Positions 8,556 through 18,532 of a stretch of 64,000 nt of DNA are shown in pieces. The notes under the pieces are model-generated. The model was not told the origin of the DNA. It searched no databases and was given only the letters and a program-made list of their open reading frames with translations. How positions within the stretch are numbered: the first letter of the stretch is position 1; the number at the start of each line of letters is the position of its first letter. Made by a program: the position numbers and the translations under genes. Origin of the DNA: an uncultured bacterium (GTDB lineage: Bacteria; Bacillota; Clostridia; Lachnospirales; Lachnospiraceae); assembly GCA_905214875.1 (NCBI GenBank), contig CAJMNR010000007.1, forward strand, positions 36,439 through 100,438, given 5' to 3'.

Positions 8556-9446
8556 ATGAAAAAAATCATTGTAGGAAGCAGGGACAGCAAACTGGCTGTC
8601 GCTCAGACAAAGCTTGTAATCGAACGTTTAAAGAAGTACAACGAACTTGCAATTGAGATAAAGACATTTAGGACATCTGGAGATATGCTTTCCACACAGT
8701 CCGTGGATCAGGTGACTACAAAAGGCCTGTTTGTGAAGGAGCTAGATGAGGCATTGCGTGAGAAGAAAATAGACCTTGCAGTACATAGCTTAAAAGACAT
8801 GCCGATGGAGGTGGCCGAAGATCTTCCCATAGTTGCGCTAATGAAACGAGGAGATCCAAGGGATGTGGCGGTATTTCGAAAAGGCGTATACGACGGAAGA
8901 AATCATTTTACAGCAATGAAAGTCGGAACTTCCAGCTTGCGAAGAAGCATTCAGTTCATGTCTTTATATCATGAAGCAAAGGTGGAAGCAGTAAGGGGGA
9001 ATGTGTTAACAAGGCTTAAGAAGTTAGAAAGCGGGCAGTATGATGCATTGATTTTAGCAGCCGCAGGGCTAAAGCGGCTGGGACTGGAAGACCGAATTGG
9101 AATGTATTTTGATGTGGAGGAAATCATGCCGGCAGCAGGGCAGGGAATCTTGGCTGTGCAGGCAAGAAAGGGAATGGACGTTTCCTTCTTAAATGAAATC
9201 AATGAGGAAGACACCATGGTCGTTGCAAAAGCGGAGCGGGCATATGTGAAGGAGTTAAATGGAGGATGTGAATCACCTGTAGCGGCTTACGGAGAGATTA
9301 AGAATAACAAGCTGTATCTGTCTGGGCTTTTTTACCGGGAAGATACGGATCAATTTTATAAAGAAACGGTGATTGGAAGTAAAGACGATCCAGAAGCATT
9401 TGGACGTGATTTTGCCGCTTATATGAGAAGACGGTATAGAAACTAG
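8556..9446 (+). CDS. hemC: Hydroxymethylbilane synthase (porphobilinogen deaminase)
   Basis: Joins four porphobilinogens into hydroxymethylbilane. The 296-residue product has the N-terminal GSRDSKLAVAQT, the GTSSLRR motif and the cofactor cysteine in LNGGCESPVAAY, which carries the dipyrromethane primer. ATG 8556 is chosen because TAAGG lies seven bases upstream; the GTG at 8550 is too close to it. It opens a six-gene tetrapyrrole operon, with cobA-hemD starting 11 bases after its stop. Length is slightly short for the family, but all motifs are present. Confidence 0.95.
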   Translation: MKKIIVGSRDSKLAVAQTKLVIERLKKYNELAIEIKTFRTSGDMLSTQSVDQVTTKGLFVKELDEALREKKIDLAVHSLKDMPMEVAEDLPIVALMKRGDPRDVAVFRKGVYDGRNHFTAMKVGTSSLRRSIQFMSLYHEAKVEAVRGNVLTRLKKLESGQYDALILAAAGLKRLGLEDRIGMYFDVEEIMPAAGQGILAVQARKGMDVSFLNEINEEDTMVVAKAERAYVKELNGGCESPVAAYGEIKNNKLYLSGLFYREDTDQFYKETVIGSKDDPEAFGRDFAAYMRRRYRN

Positions 9447-9457
9447 GAGGAATAAAG

Positions 9458-10963
9458 ATGAGCGGAAAGGTCTGGCTTGTTGGGGCAGGTCCGGGAACAA
9501 GCAAGCTTCTTACCTTACAAGGACTAAACGTGTTACAGCAAGCACAAGTAGTTGTCTATGATCAGCTTGTGGACAAAACGATTTTATGTATGATACCAGA
9601 GAGTGCAGAAGTAATCGATGCTGGCAAGTATGCAGGAAATCATAAGATGGAACAAGGACGAATTAATGAGCTGCTATGTGAAAAGGCAGAGGAAGGAAAA
9701 CGGGTGGTTCGTCTTAAGGGAGGCGACCCTTTTGTGTTTGGAAGAGGAGCTGAGGAAGCAGAGGCACTTGTAAAAAGGGATATTCCATTTGAAGTCGTGC
9801 CAGGACTTACATCAGCCATTACCGCTTTGGAAGCGGCCAATATTCCTGTGACCAGCAGAGAACACGCATCGTCCTTTTATGTAGTGACGGCTCATGGAAA
9901 AAGGGGTAGCAGTTATGCCATCGATTATAAAGTGTTAGCGGCGTTAAAGAAGGTAACGCTTATTTTTTTAATGGGAGTTGGAGCACTTAAGGAGATTGTA
10001 GACGGACTGTTAGCGGCAGGAAAAGAGGCAGATTGCCCGGCGGCCGTCATACAAAATGGAGCAAGACAGGACCAAAGAGTCCTACGGGCGCCATTAAGCA
10101 ATCTATATAAGAGGGCTGTAGAGGAACATATAAGTGCCCCCGCTGTAATCGTAGTAGGAGAGGTTTGTGCCTTTTATGAAATGCTTACGAAGGAGAGTAA
10201 GAAAAAGAGACGGGTAATCGTGACAAGACCGAAAGCGAAGAATTCAGGGGTAATTAAAGCATTAAAAGAGCATGACATTGAAGTGATTGAACAGCCGACA
10301 ATTCAGATCACAAAAGTTCTTCAGACAGAAATGATAAGAGAGATGGTAAGGAAAAAAGACCGAATTGTCGTGGCATTTACAAGCGAGACTGGTGTGAACT
10401 ATTTTTTTGAACAAGTACAAGAGGAGTCTGTCGATTTTAGAGACTTATTGCACATGGACTTTGCCGTGATTGGGAAAAAGACAGCAATTGCTTTACATAA
10501 GAAAGGAATTTGGGAAACGGTACTATCTAAGAAGCCATACGGCATAGAATTAGGAAAAGAATTAGAACAGTTTGTATTAGAGAAAGGCATAAAGGAACTC
10601 TATATTGTCACGCCGGAAAATCAAGACAGTGAGTGCTTTGAGTATTTGAGAAAACGAGACATAAAGGCGGTAAAGGTAAAAAAGCTTTGTCTATATCGCA
10701 CAGAGTACGTAAAACATCGATTTTTTGATTATCGCCGGGAGGATATCGTAACGTTTACAAGTAAGTCCTGCGTCGAAGGATTTGTAAGGAATATAGGAAG
10801 AGAACAGGCAAATGGCGTACAGGCAGTATGTATTGGAGAAACGACGAAGTGGGCAGCAGATCAGTATAACATGACTACGGTGATGGCAAAGGAGCCAACG
10901 ATGGAAAGTGTTGCAGAAAGCGTCATAGAGTGGATGGAAGGAGAGTTAAGCTCATGGAATTAG
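9458..10963 (+). CDS. cobA-hemD: Uroporphyrinogen-III C-methyltransferase / uroporphyrinogen-III synthase fusion
   Basis: A bifunctional enzyme of 501 residues. Residues 1-245 are an SAM-dependent CobA/SUMT domain (VWLVGAGPG; RLKGGDPFVFGRGAEE; VPGLTSA) that makes precorrin-2. Residues 250-501 are a HemD domain that cyclises hydroxymethylbilane to uroporphyrinogen III. The fusion is common in Clostridia. With sirC downstream it directs carbon to siroheme, and possibly cobalamin. The ATG lies behind AGGAGG. It overlaps hemB by ten bases. Confidence 0.94.
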   Translation: MSGKVWLVGAGPGTSKLLTLQGLNVLQQAQVVVYDQLVDKTILCMIPESAEVIDAGKYAGNHKMEQGRINELLCEKAEEGKRVVRLKGGDPFVFGRGAEEAEALVKRDIPFEVVPGLTSAITALEAANIPVTSREHASSFYVVTAHGKRGSSYAIDYKVLAALKKVTLIFLMGVGALKEIVDGLLAAGKEADCPAAVIQNGARQDQRVLRAPLSNLYKRAVEEHISAPAVIVVGEVCAFYEMLTKESKKKRRVIVTRPKAKNSGVIKALKEHDIEVIEQPTIQITKVLQTEMIREMVRKKDRIVVAFTSETGVNYFFEQVQEESVDFRDLLHMDFAVIGKKTAIALHKKGIWETVLSKKPYGIELGKELEQFVLEKGIKELYIVTPENQDSECFEYLRKRDIKAVKVKKLCLYRTEYVKHRFFDYRREDIVTFTSKSCVEGFVRNIGREQANGVQAVCIGETTKWAADQYNMTTVMAKEPTMESVAESVIEWMEGELSSWN

Positions 10964-11937
10964 TGCATCGGCCAAGACGGTTACGTATGGTGCCAATCCT
11001 TCGAAAGATGGTAAGGGAAACGAGGATGGATTCCTCTTCCTTAATCTATCCGATCTTTGTAAAGGAAGGAATCAAGGGAAAAGAAGAGATTCCTTCTATG
11101 CCGGGGCAGTATCATTACAGCGTGGAAGAACTGCCAAGAGCGCTAGAGGAGGTGGCAGATGCGGGCGTTTTTTCTGTCATGGTATTTGGAATTCCAAAGT
11201 CAAAAGACCCTTCGGGAAGTGCGGCATGGGCGGTAGATGGGATCGTTCAGCAGGCACTACATATTGCAAAACGCGAGGTGCCAGATCTTTATTATATCAG
11301 TGACACCTGCATGTGTGAGTATACATCACATGGGCATTGTGGAATCGTCGAAGGAAGTAAGATTGATAATGACAAATCGTTAGAATCGTTAGCGAGGATA
11401 GCCACGTCCCAAGTGCAGGCGGGAGCTGATATGGTGGCTCCTTCAGATATGATGGATGGCAGGGTCATGGCAATACGAGCAAAGTTAGATAAGAAGGGGT
11501 ATACCCATATCCCAATCATGGCGTACTCGGCCAAATATTCCTCTTCCTTTTATGGGCCATTTCGAGAAGCTGCCGATTCTGCACCACAGTTTGGAGACCG
11601 TAAGAGTTATCAGATGGATTACCACAATCGAAAGGAAGCAGTAAAGGAAGTACTTACGGATATAGAAGAGGGCGCAGATATTGTCATGGTAAAGCCGGCG
11701 CTTTCCTATCTAGATATTATTTATGAAGTAACAAAGCTTGTAGAAGTGCCGGTAGCCGCCTACAGCGTAAGCGGCGAATATGCCATGATCAAGGCAGCAG
11801 CAAAGGCTGGATATATGGATGAGGAAAGCTGTATTGCAGAAACTGCAACAAGCATTTATCGTGCAGGAAGCAATTTGTTAATCAGCTATTATGCAAAGGA
11901 AATCGCAAAGCTGATGAAACAAGGAAGAATCGGCTGA
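10954..11937 (+). CDS. hemB: Porphobilinogen synthase (delta-aminolevulinic acid dehydratase)
   Basis: Condenses two 5-aminolevulinate molecules to porphobilinogen. The 327-residue protein has the zinc-type cysteine cluster DTCMCEYTSHGHCG and the two active-site lysines in MAYSAKYSSSFYGPF and MVKPALSYLD. The start is the ATG at 10954 behind GGAAGGAGAG; a longer frame from 10930 has no ribosome site and is not expected from the family. It overlaps cobA-hemD by ten bases, implying coupling. Confidence 0.95.
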   Translation: MELVHRPRRLRMVPILRKMVRETRMDSSSLIYPIFVKEGIKGKEEIPSMPGQYHYSVEELPRALEEVADAGVFSVMVFGIPKSKDPSGSAAWAVDGIVQQALHIAKREVPDLYYISDTCMCEYTSHGHCGIVEGSKIDNDKSLESLARIATSQVQAGADMVAPSDMMDGRVMAIRAKLDKKGYTHIPIMAYSAKYSSSFYGPFREAADSAPQFGDRKSYQMDYHNRKEAVKEVLTDIEEGADIVMVKPALSYLDIIYEVTKLVEVPVAAYSVSGEYAMIKAAAKAGYMDEESCIAETATSIYRAGSNLLISYYAKEIAKLMKQGRIG

Positions 11938-11959
11938 GTAATCGGAGAGGAGGCGGCCA

Positions 11960-13114
11960 ATGCAATGTATCAGCATCAGTCATAAGAAGGCAGACGCAGC
12001 GATACGCTCCTGTTTTGCACTTTCAATGACAGAGCAGGAGCAGTTGCGAGAGAAGATTTTTGCAAGGACAGGAATCGATGGCATTGTGATTCTTTGCACC
12101 TGTAATCGATTTGAACTGTATTATAGTACAAAAGAGACCAGACAGTTAAGACAGATGCAGGAAACATTAGCGACATATAAGAACCGAACAGTAGAGGAGT
12201 TACTTCCTTATATAAACTGTTATGTGGGAGACCAGGCGATCATACATTTGTTTAAAGTATGTAGCGGCTTAGAAAGCAAGATTCTTGGAGAAGATGAAAT
12301 CCTCCACCAGGCAAAACAGGCATTTTTAAGGGCAAAAGAAATGGGACACACAAGCTATGAGATAAATGTCATCTTCCAGCATGCAATTGCTGCCGCAAAA
12401 AAAGGAAAGGCCGAAACAAATGTTTCCAAGGAAGCAGTCTCCATCGCCACATTAGTTGGAAATGAAGTCCATCAGTTTCACAAAGGGGACAAGAAAAATG
12501 TCTTAATCATTGGAATTACAGGAAAGATTGCATCCGATACCGCAAAGAATCTGTTAAGCAGAAAGAATATCACAATCCGTGGAACGGTAAGAAGCCATAA
12601 TTCGCTTTTTGATTATGTACTTGCCAATGAACGGATCAAGCTCGTCGAGTATAAAACCCGATATGACAATCTTTCTTGGGCGGACGTGGTCATCAGCGCC
12701 ACAGCAAGTCCGCATTATACAATTACTTATGAAGAGGCAAAGCAAAGGGAGATAGAAAGTAAGGAACGTCTGTTGATTGACCTTGCAATACCACGGGATA
12801 TTGATCCAGCCATGAAGAATATTTCTGGCACTACGCTACGAAACATCGATTATTTTGAGACTGTTTCTAAAGAGCATCAACTGGTCAAAGGGGAAGAAAT
12901 CAAGGATGTAAGGCTGATACTTCAAAATGAAATCAATATCACAAGAAAAGAGTTACTTTTTCATGCATATTTACATAAGATTCCCGAGTGGCAGCGTGAC
13001 TTAGAAGAAATCGGACTGAACAAATTCTTCTATCAAATCAAGAAACATATGGAGTATGAAGAAATGGAAGCAGTGCTTCATGCATTTGACGGTATAAAAC
13101 TATGGAAGGAGTAA
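11960..13114 (+). CDS. hemA: Glutamyl-tRNA reductase
   Basis: Reduces glutamyl-tRNA to glutamate-1-semialdehyde, the first committed step of the C5 pathway. The catalytic cysteine sits in CTCNRFELY. The segment SGLESKILGEDEILHQAKQA matches the family. A Rossmann NADPH domain follows (VLIIGITGKIA; the glycine motif is less regular than in most homologues). The 384 residues are somewhat short, mainly because the C-terminal dimerisation domain is reduced. The ATG follows GAGAGGAGG. Position between hemB and sirC fits. Confidence 0.93.
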   Translation: MQCISISHKKADAAIRSCFALSMTEQEQLREKIFARTGIDGIVILCTCNRFELYYSTKETRQLRQMQETLATYKNRTVEELLPYINCYVGDQAIIHLFKVCSGLESKILGEDEILHQAKQAFLRAKEMGHTSYEINVIFQHAIAAAKKGKAETNVSKEAVSIATLVGNEVHQFHKGDKKNVLIIGITGKIASDTAKNLLSRKNITIRGTVRSHNSLFDYVLANERIKLVEYKTRYDNLSWADVVISATASPHYTITYEEAKQREIESKERLLIDLAIPRDIDPAMKNISGTTLRNIDYFETVSKEHQLVKGEEIKDVRLILQNEINITRKELLFHAYLHKIPEWQRDLEEIGLNKFFYQIKKHMEYEEMEAVLHAFDGIKLWKE

Positions 13115-13124
13115 TGGTAAGCCT

Positions 13125-13781
13125 ATGAGTTATTTTCCATTCTTTATGGAGGGAGAAAGTCAAAGGGTACTAATCGTTGGCGGCGGAGAGGTCGCACTTC
13201 GAAAAGCAATGCTCTGCGAAGAGTATGGAATGCAGATTATGATTGTGGCAGATGAGGTATGTGACCAATTAGAGCAATTTGTAAAGGAGAAGGGCATAAG
13301 CTTGCAAAGAAGGGTATTTTCTACGGAGGACATCATGGGCGTTACAGCAGTCATTGCAGCAACCAACGATAGTGAATTAAACCATAAGGTGGCAATGGAA
13401 AGTAAGGCAAAAAATCTTTTGGTCAATGTGGTGGATGCACCAGCCGACTGCAATTTTATTATGCCTGCAGTGATTCATAAGAAGGACATTACAGTCGCTA
13501 TCAGCACGGGAGGAAAAAGCCCTGCAGCGGCGAGCTTTCTTAAACAGGAGCTAAAACGGGCAATTCCAAAGCACTTCGATCGCCTTGTGGAGTCCCTTTA
13601 TAATAGCAGAGAGTATGTAAAGGAACAGATTAAAGATCAGGAAAGTAGAAAAAAGGCATTTGACTGGATGTTAGTCATAGGAATGCAGAATGGAGGAAAT
13701 TTATCAAAAGATACCGTGGAAACGGTGGTAAAGGCAGTGCTTAGAAATCAGCAATGGGGGGATAGTTACGGTTCTAAATGA
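13125..13781 (+). CDS. sirC: Precorrin-2 dehydrogenase / sirohydrochlorin ferrochelatase-like (Met8/CysG-N family)
   Basis: Oxidises precorrin-2 to sirohydrochlorin with NAD and, in some family members, inserts iron to give siroheme. The N-terminal Rossmann motif is VLIVGGGEVALRKA. Family signatures NVVDAPADCNFIMPAV and AISTGGKSPAAASFLKQEL are clear. The 218-residue length matches stand-alone SirC/Met8 proteins. No separate chelatase gene is seen in the window, so this protein may do both steps. Its TGA overlaps an ATG that is out of frame with hemL. Confidence 0.92.
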   Translation: MSYFPFFMEGESQRVLIVGGGEVALRKAMLCEEYGMQIMIVADEVCDQLEQFVKEKGISLQRRVFSTEDIMGVTAVIAATNDSELNHKVAMESKAKNLLVNVVDAPADCNFIMPAVIHKKDITVAISTGGKSPAAASFLKQELKRAIPKHFDRLVESLYNSREYVKEQIKDQESRKKAFDWMLVIGMQNGGNLSKDTVETVVKAVLRNQQWGDSYGSK

Positions 13782-13791
13782 GTCGAAGCAG

Positions 13792-15054
13792 TTGTTTCGG
13801 GCTGCATGTGGGTATATGCCAGGAGGAGTGAACAGTCCGGTCAGGGCATTTTTAGAAGTAAATGAACCGCCGATCTTTATTAAAAGGGCAAAGGGGGCTC
13901 ATGTGTTTGATGAAGATGGCAATGAATATATTGATTATGTGAACTCCTGGGGACCATGCATCCTTGGGCATGCCAATGAAAAAGTGGTGGAAGCTGTAAC
14001 GAAAGCTGCAAAGGATGGACTTACGTTTGGTGCCCCGACAAGAAAGGAGAATGAGTTGGCAGAGTTAGTAAGAACTGTAATGCCAGCAATTGAACAAATG
14101 CGTTTTGTCAGTTCAGGAACAGAAGCAACCATGAGCGCCATACGGGTGGCAAGAGGATATACGAAACGAGAGTATGTAATCAAGTTTGATGGTTGCTATC
14201 ATGGCCATTCTGACGGATTGCTTGTAAAGGCAGGTTCTGGTGTAATGACTGGCGGCATTCCTTGTAGCGCAGGAGTACCTTCTGGATATACGAAGACGAC
14301 ACTGCAGGCGGTCTATAACGATAGGGAATCGGTAAGGCAACTGTTTACCATGTATAAAGACAAAATCGCTGCAGTAATCATCGAGCCCGTAGCTGCCAAT
14401 ATGGGACTAGTTCCGCCACAGAATGGCTTTCTAGACTTTCTTCGTGAAATTACTTATGAACACGGGACCGTGCTGATCTTTGATGAAGTCATAACAGGAT
14501 TTCGGTTGAGCCTTGGAGGGGCAACCGAGTACTACCAAGTAGAACCAGATCTAATCTGTCTTGGAAAGATTCTAGGCGGCGGTATGCCGATGGGGCTGTA
14601 TGGTGGAAAGAAAGAAATTATGCAGAATGTTGCACCGGCAGGGGAGGTCTATCAGGCAGGGACACTATCTGGCAATCCAATTGCAACGGCTGCTGGTATT
14701 GCAACCATTAAAGAGCTGATTGCAAAGAAGGAGAAGTATAGGTGGCTGGAGGATGCGGCCATACAGATTACGGATGCGCTAAAGACAGCATTTCCCAATG
14801 CTTATGTCAATCGAGCGGGCTCTTTATACAGTATCTTTTTTACAAGCCAGCCAGTGGTAGACTATAATTCTGCAAAGTCCTCCAAACAGGAGCAGTTTTG
14901 CAAGTACTTTTTGTATTTATTAAACAGGGGAATCTATGTAGCACCATCGCAGTTTGAAATTAATTTTCTGTCGATGGCACATTCAATTGAAGACATTTGC
15001 CAGACCTGCCACGTAATTATTGAGGCAGGAGAGTTTCTAGTTACATATATTTAG
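13792..15054 (+). CDS. hemL: Glutamate-1-semialdehyde 2,1-aminomutase (start codon uncertain)
   Basis: A PLP-dependent enzyme converting glutamate-1-semialdehyde to 5-aminolevulinate. Motifs include PGGVNSPVRAF, the DEVITGFR aspartate, and the PLP lysine in CLGKILGGGMPMG. Only a TTG at 13792 gives an in-frame start, and it has no good ribosome site. Codons just upstream (13777-13791) read NESKQ, which continues the usual SKxLF family N-terminus, so the real start is probably earlier. The ATG at 13778 that overlaps the sirC stop is one base out of frame. The 3' end overlaps the convergent reductase gene by 14 bases. Confidence 0.9.
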   Translation: MFRAACGYMPGGVNSPVRAFLEVNEPPIFIKRAKGAHVFDEDGNEYIDYVNSWGPCILGHANEKVVEAVTKAAKDGLTFGAPTRKENELAELVRTVMPAIEQMRFVSSGTEATMSAIRVARGYTKREYVIKFDGCYHGHSDGLLVKAGSGVMTGGIPCSAGVPSGYTKTTLQAVYNDRESVRQLFTMYKDKIAAVIIEPVAANMGLVPPQNGFLDFLREITYEHGTVLIFDEVITGFRLSLGGATEYYQVEPDLICLGKILGGGMPMGLYGGKKEIMQNVAPAGEVYQAGTLSGNPIATAAGIATIKELIAKKEKYRWLEDAAIQITDALKTAFPNAYVNRAGSLYSIFFTSQPVVDYNSAKSSKQEQFCKYFLYLLNRGIYVAPSQFEINFLSMAHSIEDICQTCHVIIEAGEFLVTYI

Positions 15055-16579
15055 TTGCAATTGCTATTAGTTTGTCATGATTGTCCTTAATCCATTCATC
15101 ATAAGTAGTATTTTCTGCAGAAATTGTTTGGCCGAGTTCAACAAAAAACTTAGGAATCTGGTGGATTTCCATTTCGCCATATTCTTTGCCAAACTGTTCT
15201 GCGCCTTGTAAATCACAGCCACCAACGTAGAAGACAAAGGCAGGTTTGACTCCTTCCTCTGTCTTCTTTGCGCTTCCACGGAAACCTAGTGTTCCAATCT
15301 GGTGGGCGCTGCAGGAAGACGTACATCCGGAAATATGGATGATAGGAAGTACTTTGTCTTTAAAATGATAAGGGCGGACTTCATTAATGCAGCTTTGAAT
15401 CAATTCTTGAGAGTCGCGTAAGCCAATCTGACAGATATGGTTACCGATGCAGGCTACGGAACGTTCAAATTCTGTTTCTGGCTCATCGTCTGTAAGGGCA
15501 ATGATTTCTTTTGCCTCGCTTGCAGTCAGGTTGATAAAGTACATGCCCTGGCTAGGCGTAACACGGATTTCGACTTCTTCCATCTTTTGAATGGCATCAT
15601 TTAGTTTACAGAGTCGTTCGCGAGAAGGATTACCACCTGCTGGATGATAAGAGACTGCATATAGACCTTTTTGTTTTTGCTTGATGGCACGGCGATCAGT
15701 AAAGCTGTCGTCGTCTCCAGTTTTCGTGTAAACAATTTCGTCAACAGTCAAGGTTAAGTCTTCGCCTGCCTTGGCTTCTTTTAACTTCTCATTATAGGCC
15801 TCTTTATAGCCATCTACGCCAAGCGTGTCTTGCATATAACGTGTTCTTGCTTTGGCACGCTGCTCATAATTACCATAGGTCGTAAATGTCATAATCATCG
15901 CTTTTAGATGATAGAGGATGTCTTTCTTTTCTACATCGGTGGCAACAAGAACGCCCATCTTAGGGTTATTGCCTAGACCTCCAGCACTGTAAACGTCAAA
16001 GGTGCCATTGTCTTTTGCTACAAATCCAAGATCACGGAATGTGGCATGTGGCCAGTTATCTGGATGATTGGAGAATCCCACTTTTAGTTTTCTTGGAAGG
16101 GTAACGACACCGATAAATCCTAATAAATAGTCCGCCGCCGCATTGGCATATGGAGTGAGGTCAAAAGGTTCTCCTTCTAATACTCCAGTTAATGGGGAAA
16201 CCATGACATTTCTAGGGTAGTCACCGCCGCCGCCTCTTGTGATAATGCCGTGGTCCCAGGCTTCTTCGATTAAAGAGCAAATTACATTCACCGTAAGGTT
16301 ATGTAATTGCACACATTGACAAGTTGTTAAATGAATCAAATTGATATCGTATTTATTGATGCTGTCTACGATAAACTGAAGATATTCTTTTGTGATACGT
16401 CCGCCACAGTGACGAAGGCGTAACATACCAAGCTTTCCACCACGCTCAGCATAGCTGCCGAATCCACCGGAAAACTTCTTATATTCGGGCATTTTGATTT
16501 CACCGGCATAGAACTTATTGGTAATATCCCGAAACTCTACTAAATCATTTCTGAATTTCTCTGCGTAATCAATTTTCAT
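15041..16579 (-). CDS. Siroheme-dependent nitrite/sulfite reductase
   Basis: A six-electron reductase of the NirA/CysI hemoprotein family, 512 residues. Two ferredoxin-like half-domains are visible. The [4Fe-4S]-siroheme cysteines are CIGNHIC and GCTSSC, in the C-x5-C...C-x3-C arrangement. The start is the ATG at 16579 behind AAGGAGG; an upstream ATG would add a hydrophobic leader with no ribosome site. It faces the siroheme operon tail to tail. Sequence alone does not decide between nitrite and sulfite. Confidence 0.91.
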   Translation of the reverse strand: MKIDYAEKFRNDLVEFRDITNKFYAGEIKMPEYKKFSGGFGSYAERGGKLGMLRLRHCGGRITKEYLQFIVDSINKYDINLIHLTTCQCVQLHNLTVNVICSLIEEAWDHGIITRGGGGDYPRNVMVSPLTGVLEGEPFDLTPYANAAADYLLGFIGVVTLPRKLKVGFSNHPDNWPHATFRDLGFVAKDNGTFDVYSAGGLGNNPKMGVLVATDVEKKDILYHLKAMIMTFTTYGNYEQRAKARTRYMQDTLGVDGYKEAYNEKLKEAKAGEDLTLTVDEIVYTKTGDDDSFTDRRAIKQKQKGLYAVSYHPAGGNPSRERLCKLNDAIQKMEEVEIRVTPSQGMYFINLTASEAKEIIALTDDEPETEFERSVACIGNHICQIGLRDSQELIQSCINEVRPYHFKDKVLPIIHISGCTSSCSAHQIGTLGFRGSAKKTEEGVKPAFVFYVGGCDLQGAEQFGKEYGEMEIHQIPKFFVELGQTISAENTTYDEWIKDNHDKLIAIATKYM

Positions 16580-16774
16580 TCTCTGTGCCTCCTTTTTATC
16601 AATAATATAGTTGTACCGTAGAAAAAGGATATTTATGCATGGAATCATTTCATTACTATAAAAAATAACAGGAAGTGTAATGTAAAAGAAATTGAAAATG
16701 TAGTGTATTGCTTTATCGATAGAAAAAGACTAAGATTTGCTTAACAGCGAAAATGCGGAAGGGGTGCTTTGAAA

Positions 16775-18532
16775 ATGCAACAAAAGAAAACGGTACAAGC
16801 AGTGGATGAACCGGACAAGATCATATCGTATTTTAAGAAGGAAGTCTTTGTGCTAGCCATCATCACGGTATCCGGAATCATTTATAATATCGGGATGACA
16901 GCAGGGCCATATTTTGAAGGGCAGTTAGCACAGCGGCTGTTCGATATCATAAATGGAGAAAAGACGTTTCAGGATATGGTTTCGTTAGCGCTCCTTTATG
17001 TAGCAGTGATCTTTATCGTGCAGTTTATGCGGTATATCAAACGGTTCTATGTGCGAAGGTTTGGCAATGATACGAACCGAACGATGCGGCATATGCTCTA
17101 TAACAGCTTAGTACATAAAAGTAAGGCAGAGCTGTCTGAGGAAAGCGTCGGTACACTTATGACGAAGGCAGTCTCTGATGTAGACGCATGCGTAGAAGGA
17201 ATGCGCAAGTTTACAACGGAAATCTTTGATACAGGAATCGTGTTGGTGGCCTACTTAGCCATGTTATTTTCTTATGACTGGAAGCTTACCATCCTTTCGT
17301 GTATATTTATTTCATTTGCTTACGTGATTGCAGAAAAATTAAAGAAGGTAGTGGTCCGCTATAACTTTCAGTTTAAAGAAAGTGTAGCAAGATTGAATGA
17401 TGCGACATTAGACCGTGTTGGAAACGCAATGACTTACCGAATGTTCGGACGGGAGGAAGAACGTAATCATGCATATGAAAGCCAGCTAAAGGACTATGAA
17501 AAGAAGGCAGTCAGGGCAAATATATGGGAAAATACGATGCAGCCTATTTATAATATCGTTTCCATGACAGGGGTAATCTTTATTATTTATTTTGGAGCTA
17601 AGAATATTGCCGGAAATGGTTTTACAAGTTGGAACATTGCTGCATTTACTACGTTTCTTTCGTGTTTTAGCAAGCTTGCCTTAAAGTCTTCGAGAGCAGC
17701 AAAATTATTTAATGCCGTACAGAAGGCAGAGGTATCTTGGAAACGAATCAAGCCACTGATGGAGCCTTACAAAGAGGAGCAAAAGGAAGAAGTATCTCCA
17801 GTAACAAAAGGAGTAAAGGTTCGTAATCTTTCGTTTTCCTATCCGGGAGGGCCTATGATAGTCCATGACTTATCCTTTGAAGCAAAGCCTGGGCAGATGA
17901 TTGGGGTCACCGGAGCAGTGGCATCTGGAAAGTCTACGTTAGGAAAAGTGTTTCTATGTGAGTATCCATATGGCGGCTCCATTACAATAGATGAAAAAGA
18001 GCTAAGTACGCTTAGTACAAGCGCGAGAAGCAAGCTTATTTCTTATATGGGACATGCTCCAGAGCTGATGAGCGATTCGGTAAAGGAAAATATATGTTTA
18101 GGTAGTACGGGCGACATAACAGGTATTCTTCGCACGGTCTGCCTAGTAGACGAAGTAAATCAAATGAAACAGAAGGAAGAAACTTACATTGGTAACAATG
18201 GAGTCCGTCTATCCGGCGGCCAGCAGGCACGTTTGGCTTTAGCAAGGACGCTTTACCAGGAGGGAGAAATCCTTATTTTAGACGACCCATTTTCTGCAGT
18301 GGACAAGGAGACGGAACGACAAATCATGGACAATATTCGTACAGAGTATAAAGATAAAATTGTAGTTTTGATTTCCCATCGGTTATCTCATTTTAGCGAG
18401 TTCGATCAAATTATCTGGATGGACGGTGAAAAAGAAGAAGTAGGAAGCCACGCGTCCTTGATGAAAGAGAATGAGGCATATGCAAGGCTTTATAAAGCAC
18501 AGACAGAGGGAGGTGCTGTACATGAAGCGTAA
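16775..18532 (+). CDS. ABC transporter, fused permease and ATPase (exporter half)
   Basis: An exporter half-transporter of 585 residues: six membrane helices (about residues 25-310) and a nucleotide-binding domain. Walker A is GAVASGKST, the signature LSGGQQARLALA, and Walker B ILILDDPFSAVD. ATG 16775 is preferred, ten bases after AAGGGG; a TTG at 16769 is in frame. It overlaps the next ABC gene by 11 bases, so the two probably form a heterodimer. The substrate is unknown. Confidence 0.9.
   Translation: MQQKKTVQAVDEPDKIISYFKKEVFVLAIITVSGIIYNIGMTAGPYFEGQLAQRLFDIINGEKTFQDMVSLALLYVAVIFIVQFMRYIKRFYVRRFGNDTNRTMRHMLYNSLVHKSKAELSEESVGTLMTKAVSDVDACVEGMRKFTTEIFDTGIVLVAYLAMLFSYDWKLTILSCIFISFAYVIAEKLKKVVVRYNFQFKESVARLNDATLDRVGNAMTYRMFGREEERNHAYESQLKDYEKKAVRANIWENTMQPIYNIVSMTGVIFIIYFGAKNIAGNGFTSWNIAAFTTFLSCFSKLALKSSRAAKLFNAVQKAEVSWKRIKPLMEPYKEEQKEEVSPVTKGVKVRNLSFSYPGGPMIVHDLSFEAKPGQMIGVTGAVASGKSTLGKVFLCEYPYGGSITIDEKELSTLSTSARSKLISYMGHAPELMSDSVKENICLGSTGDITGILRTVCLVDEVNQMKQKEETYIGNNGVRLSGGQQARLALARTLYQEGEILILDDPFSAVDKETERQIMDNIRTEYKDKIVVLISHRLSHFSEFDQIIWMDGEKEEVGSHASLMKENEAYARLYKAQTEGGAVHEA

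Noticed and set aside
15041..15054. Frameshift or error at the overlapping ends of hemL and the reductase
   Set aside because: Both proteins end normally; a short convergent overlap of 14 bases is ordinary.
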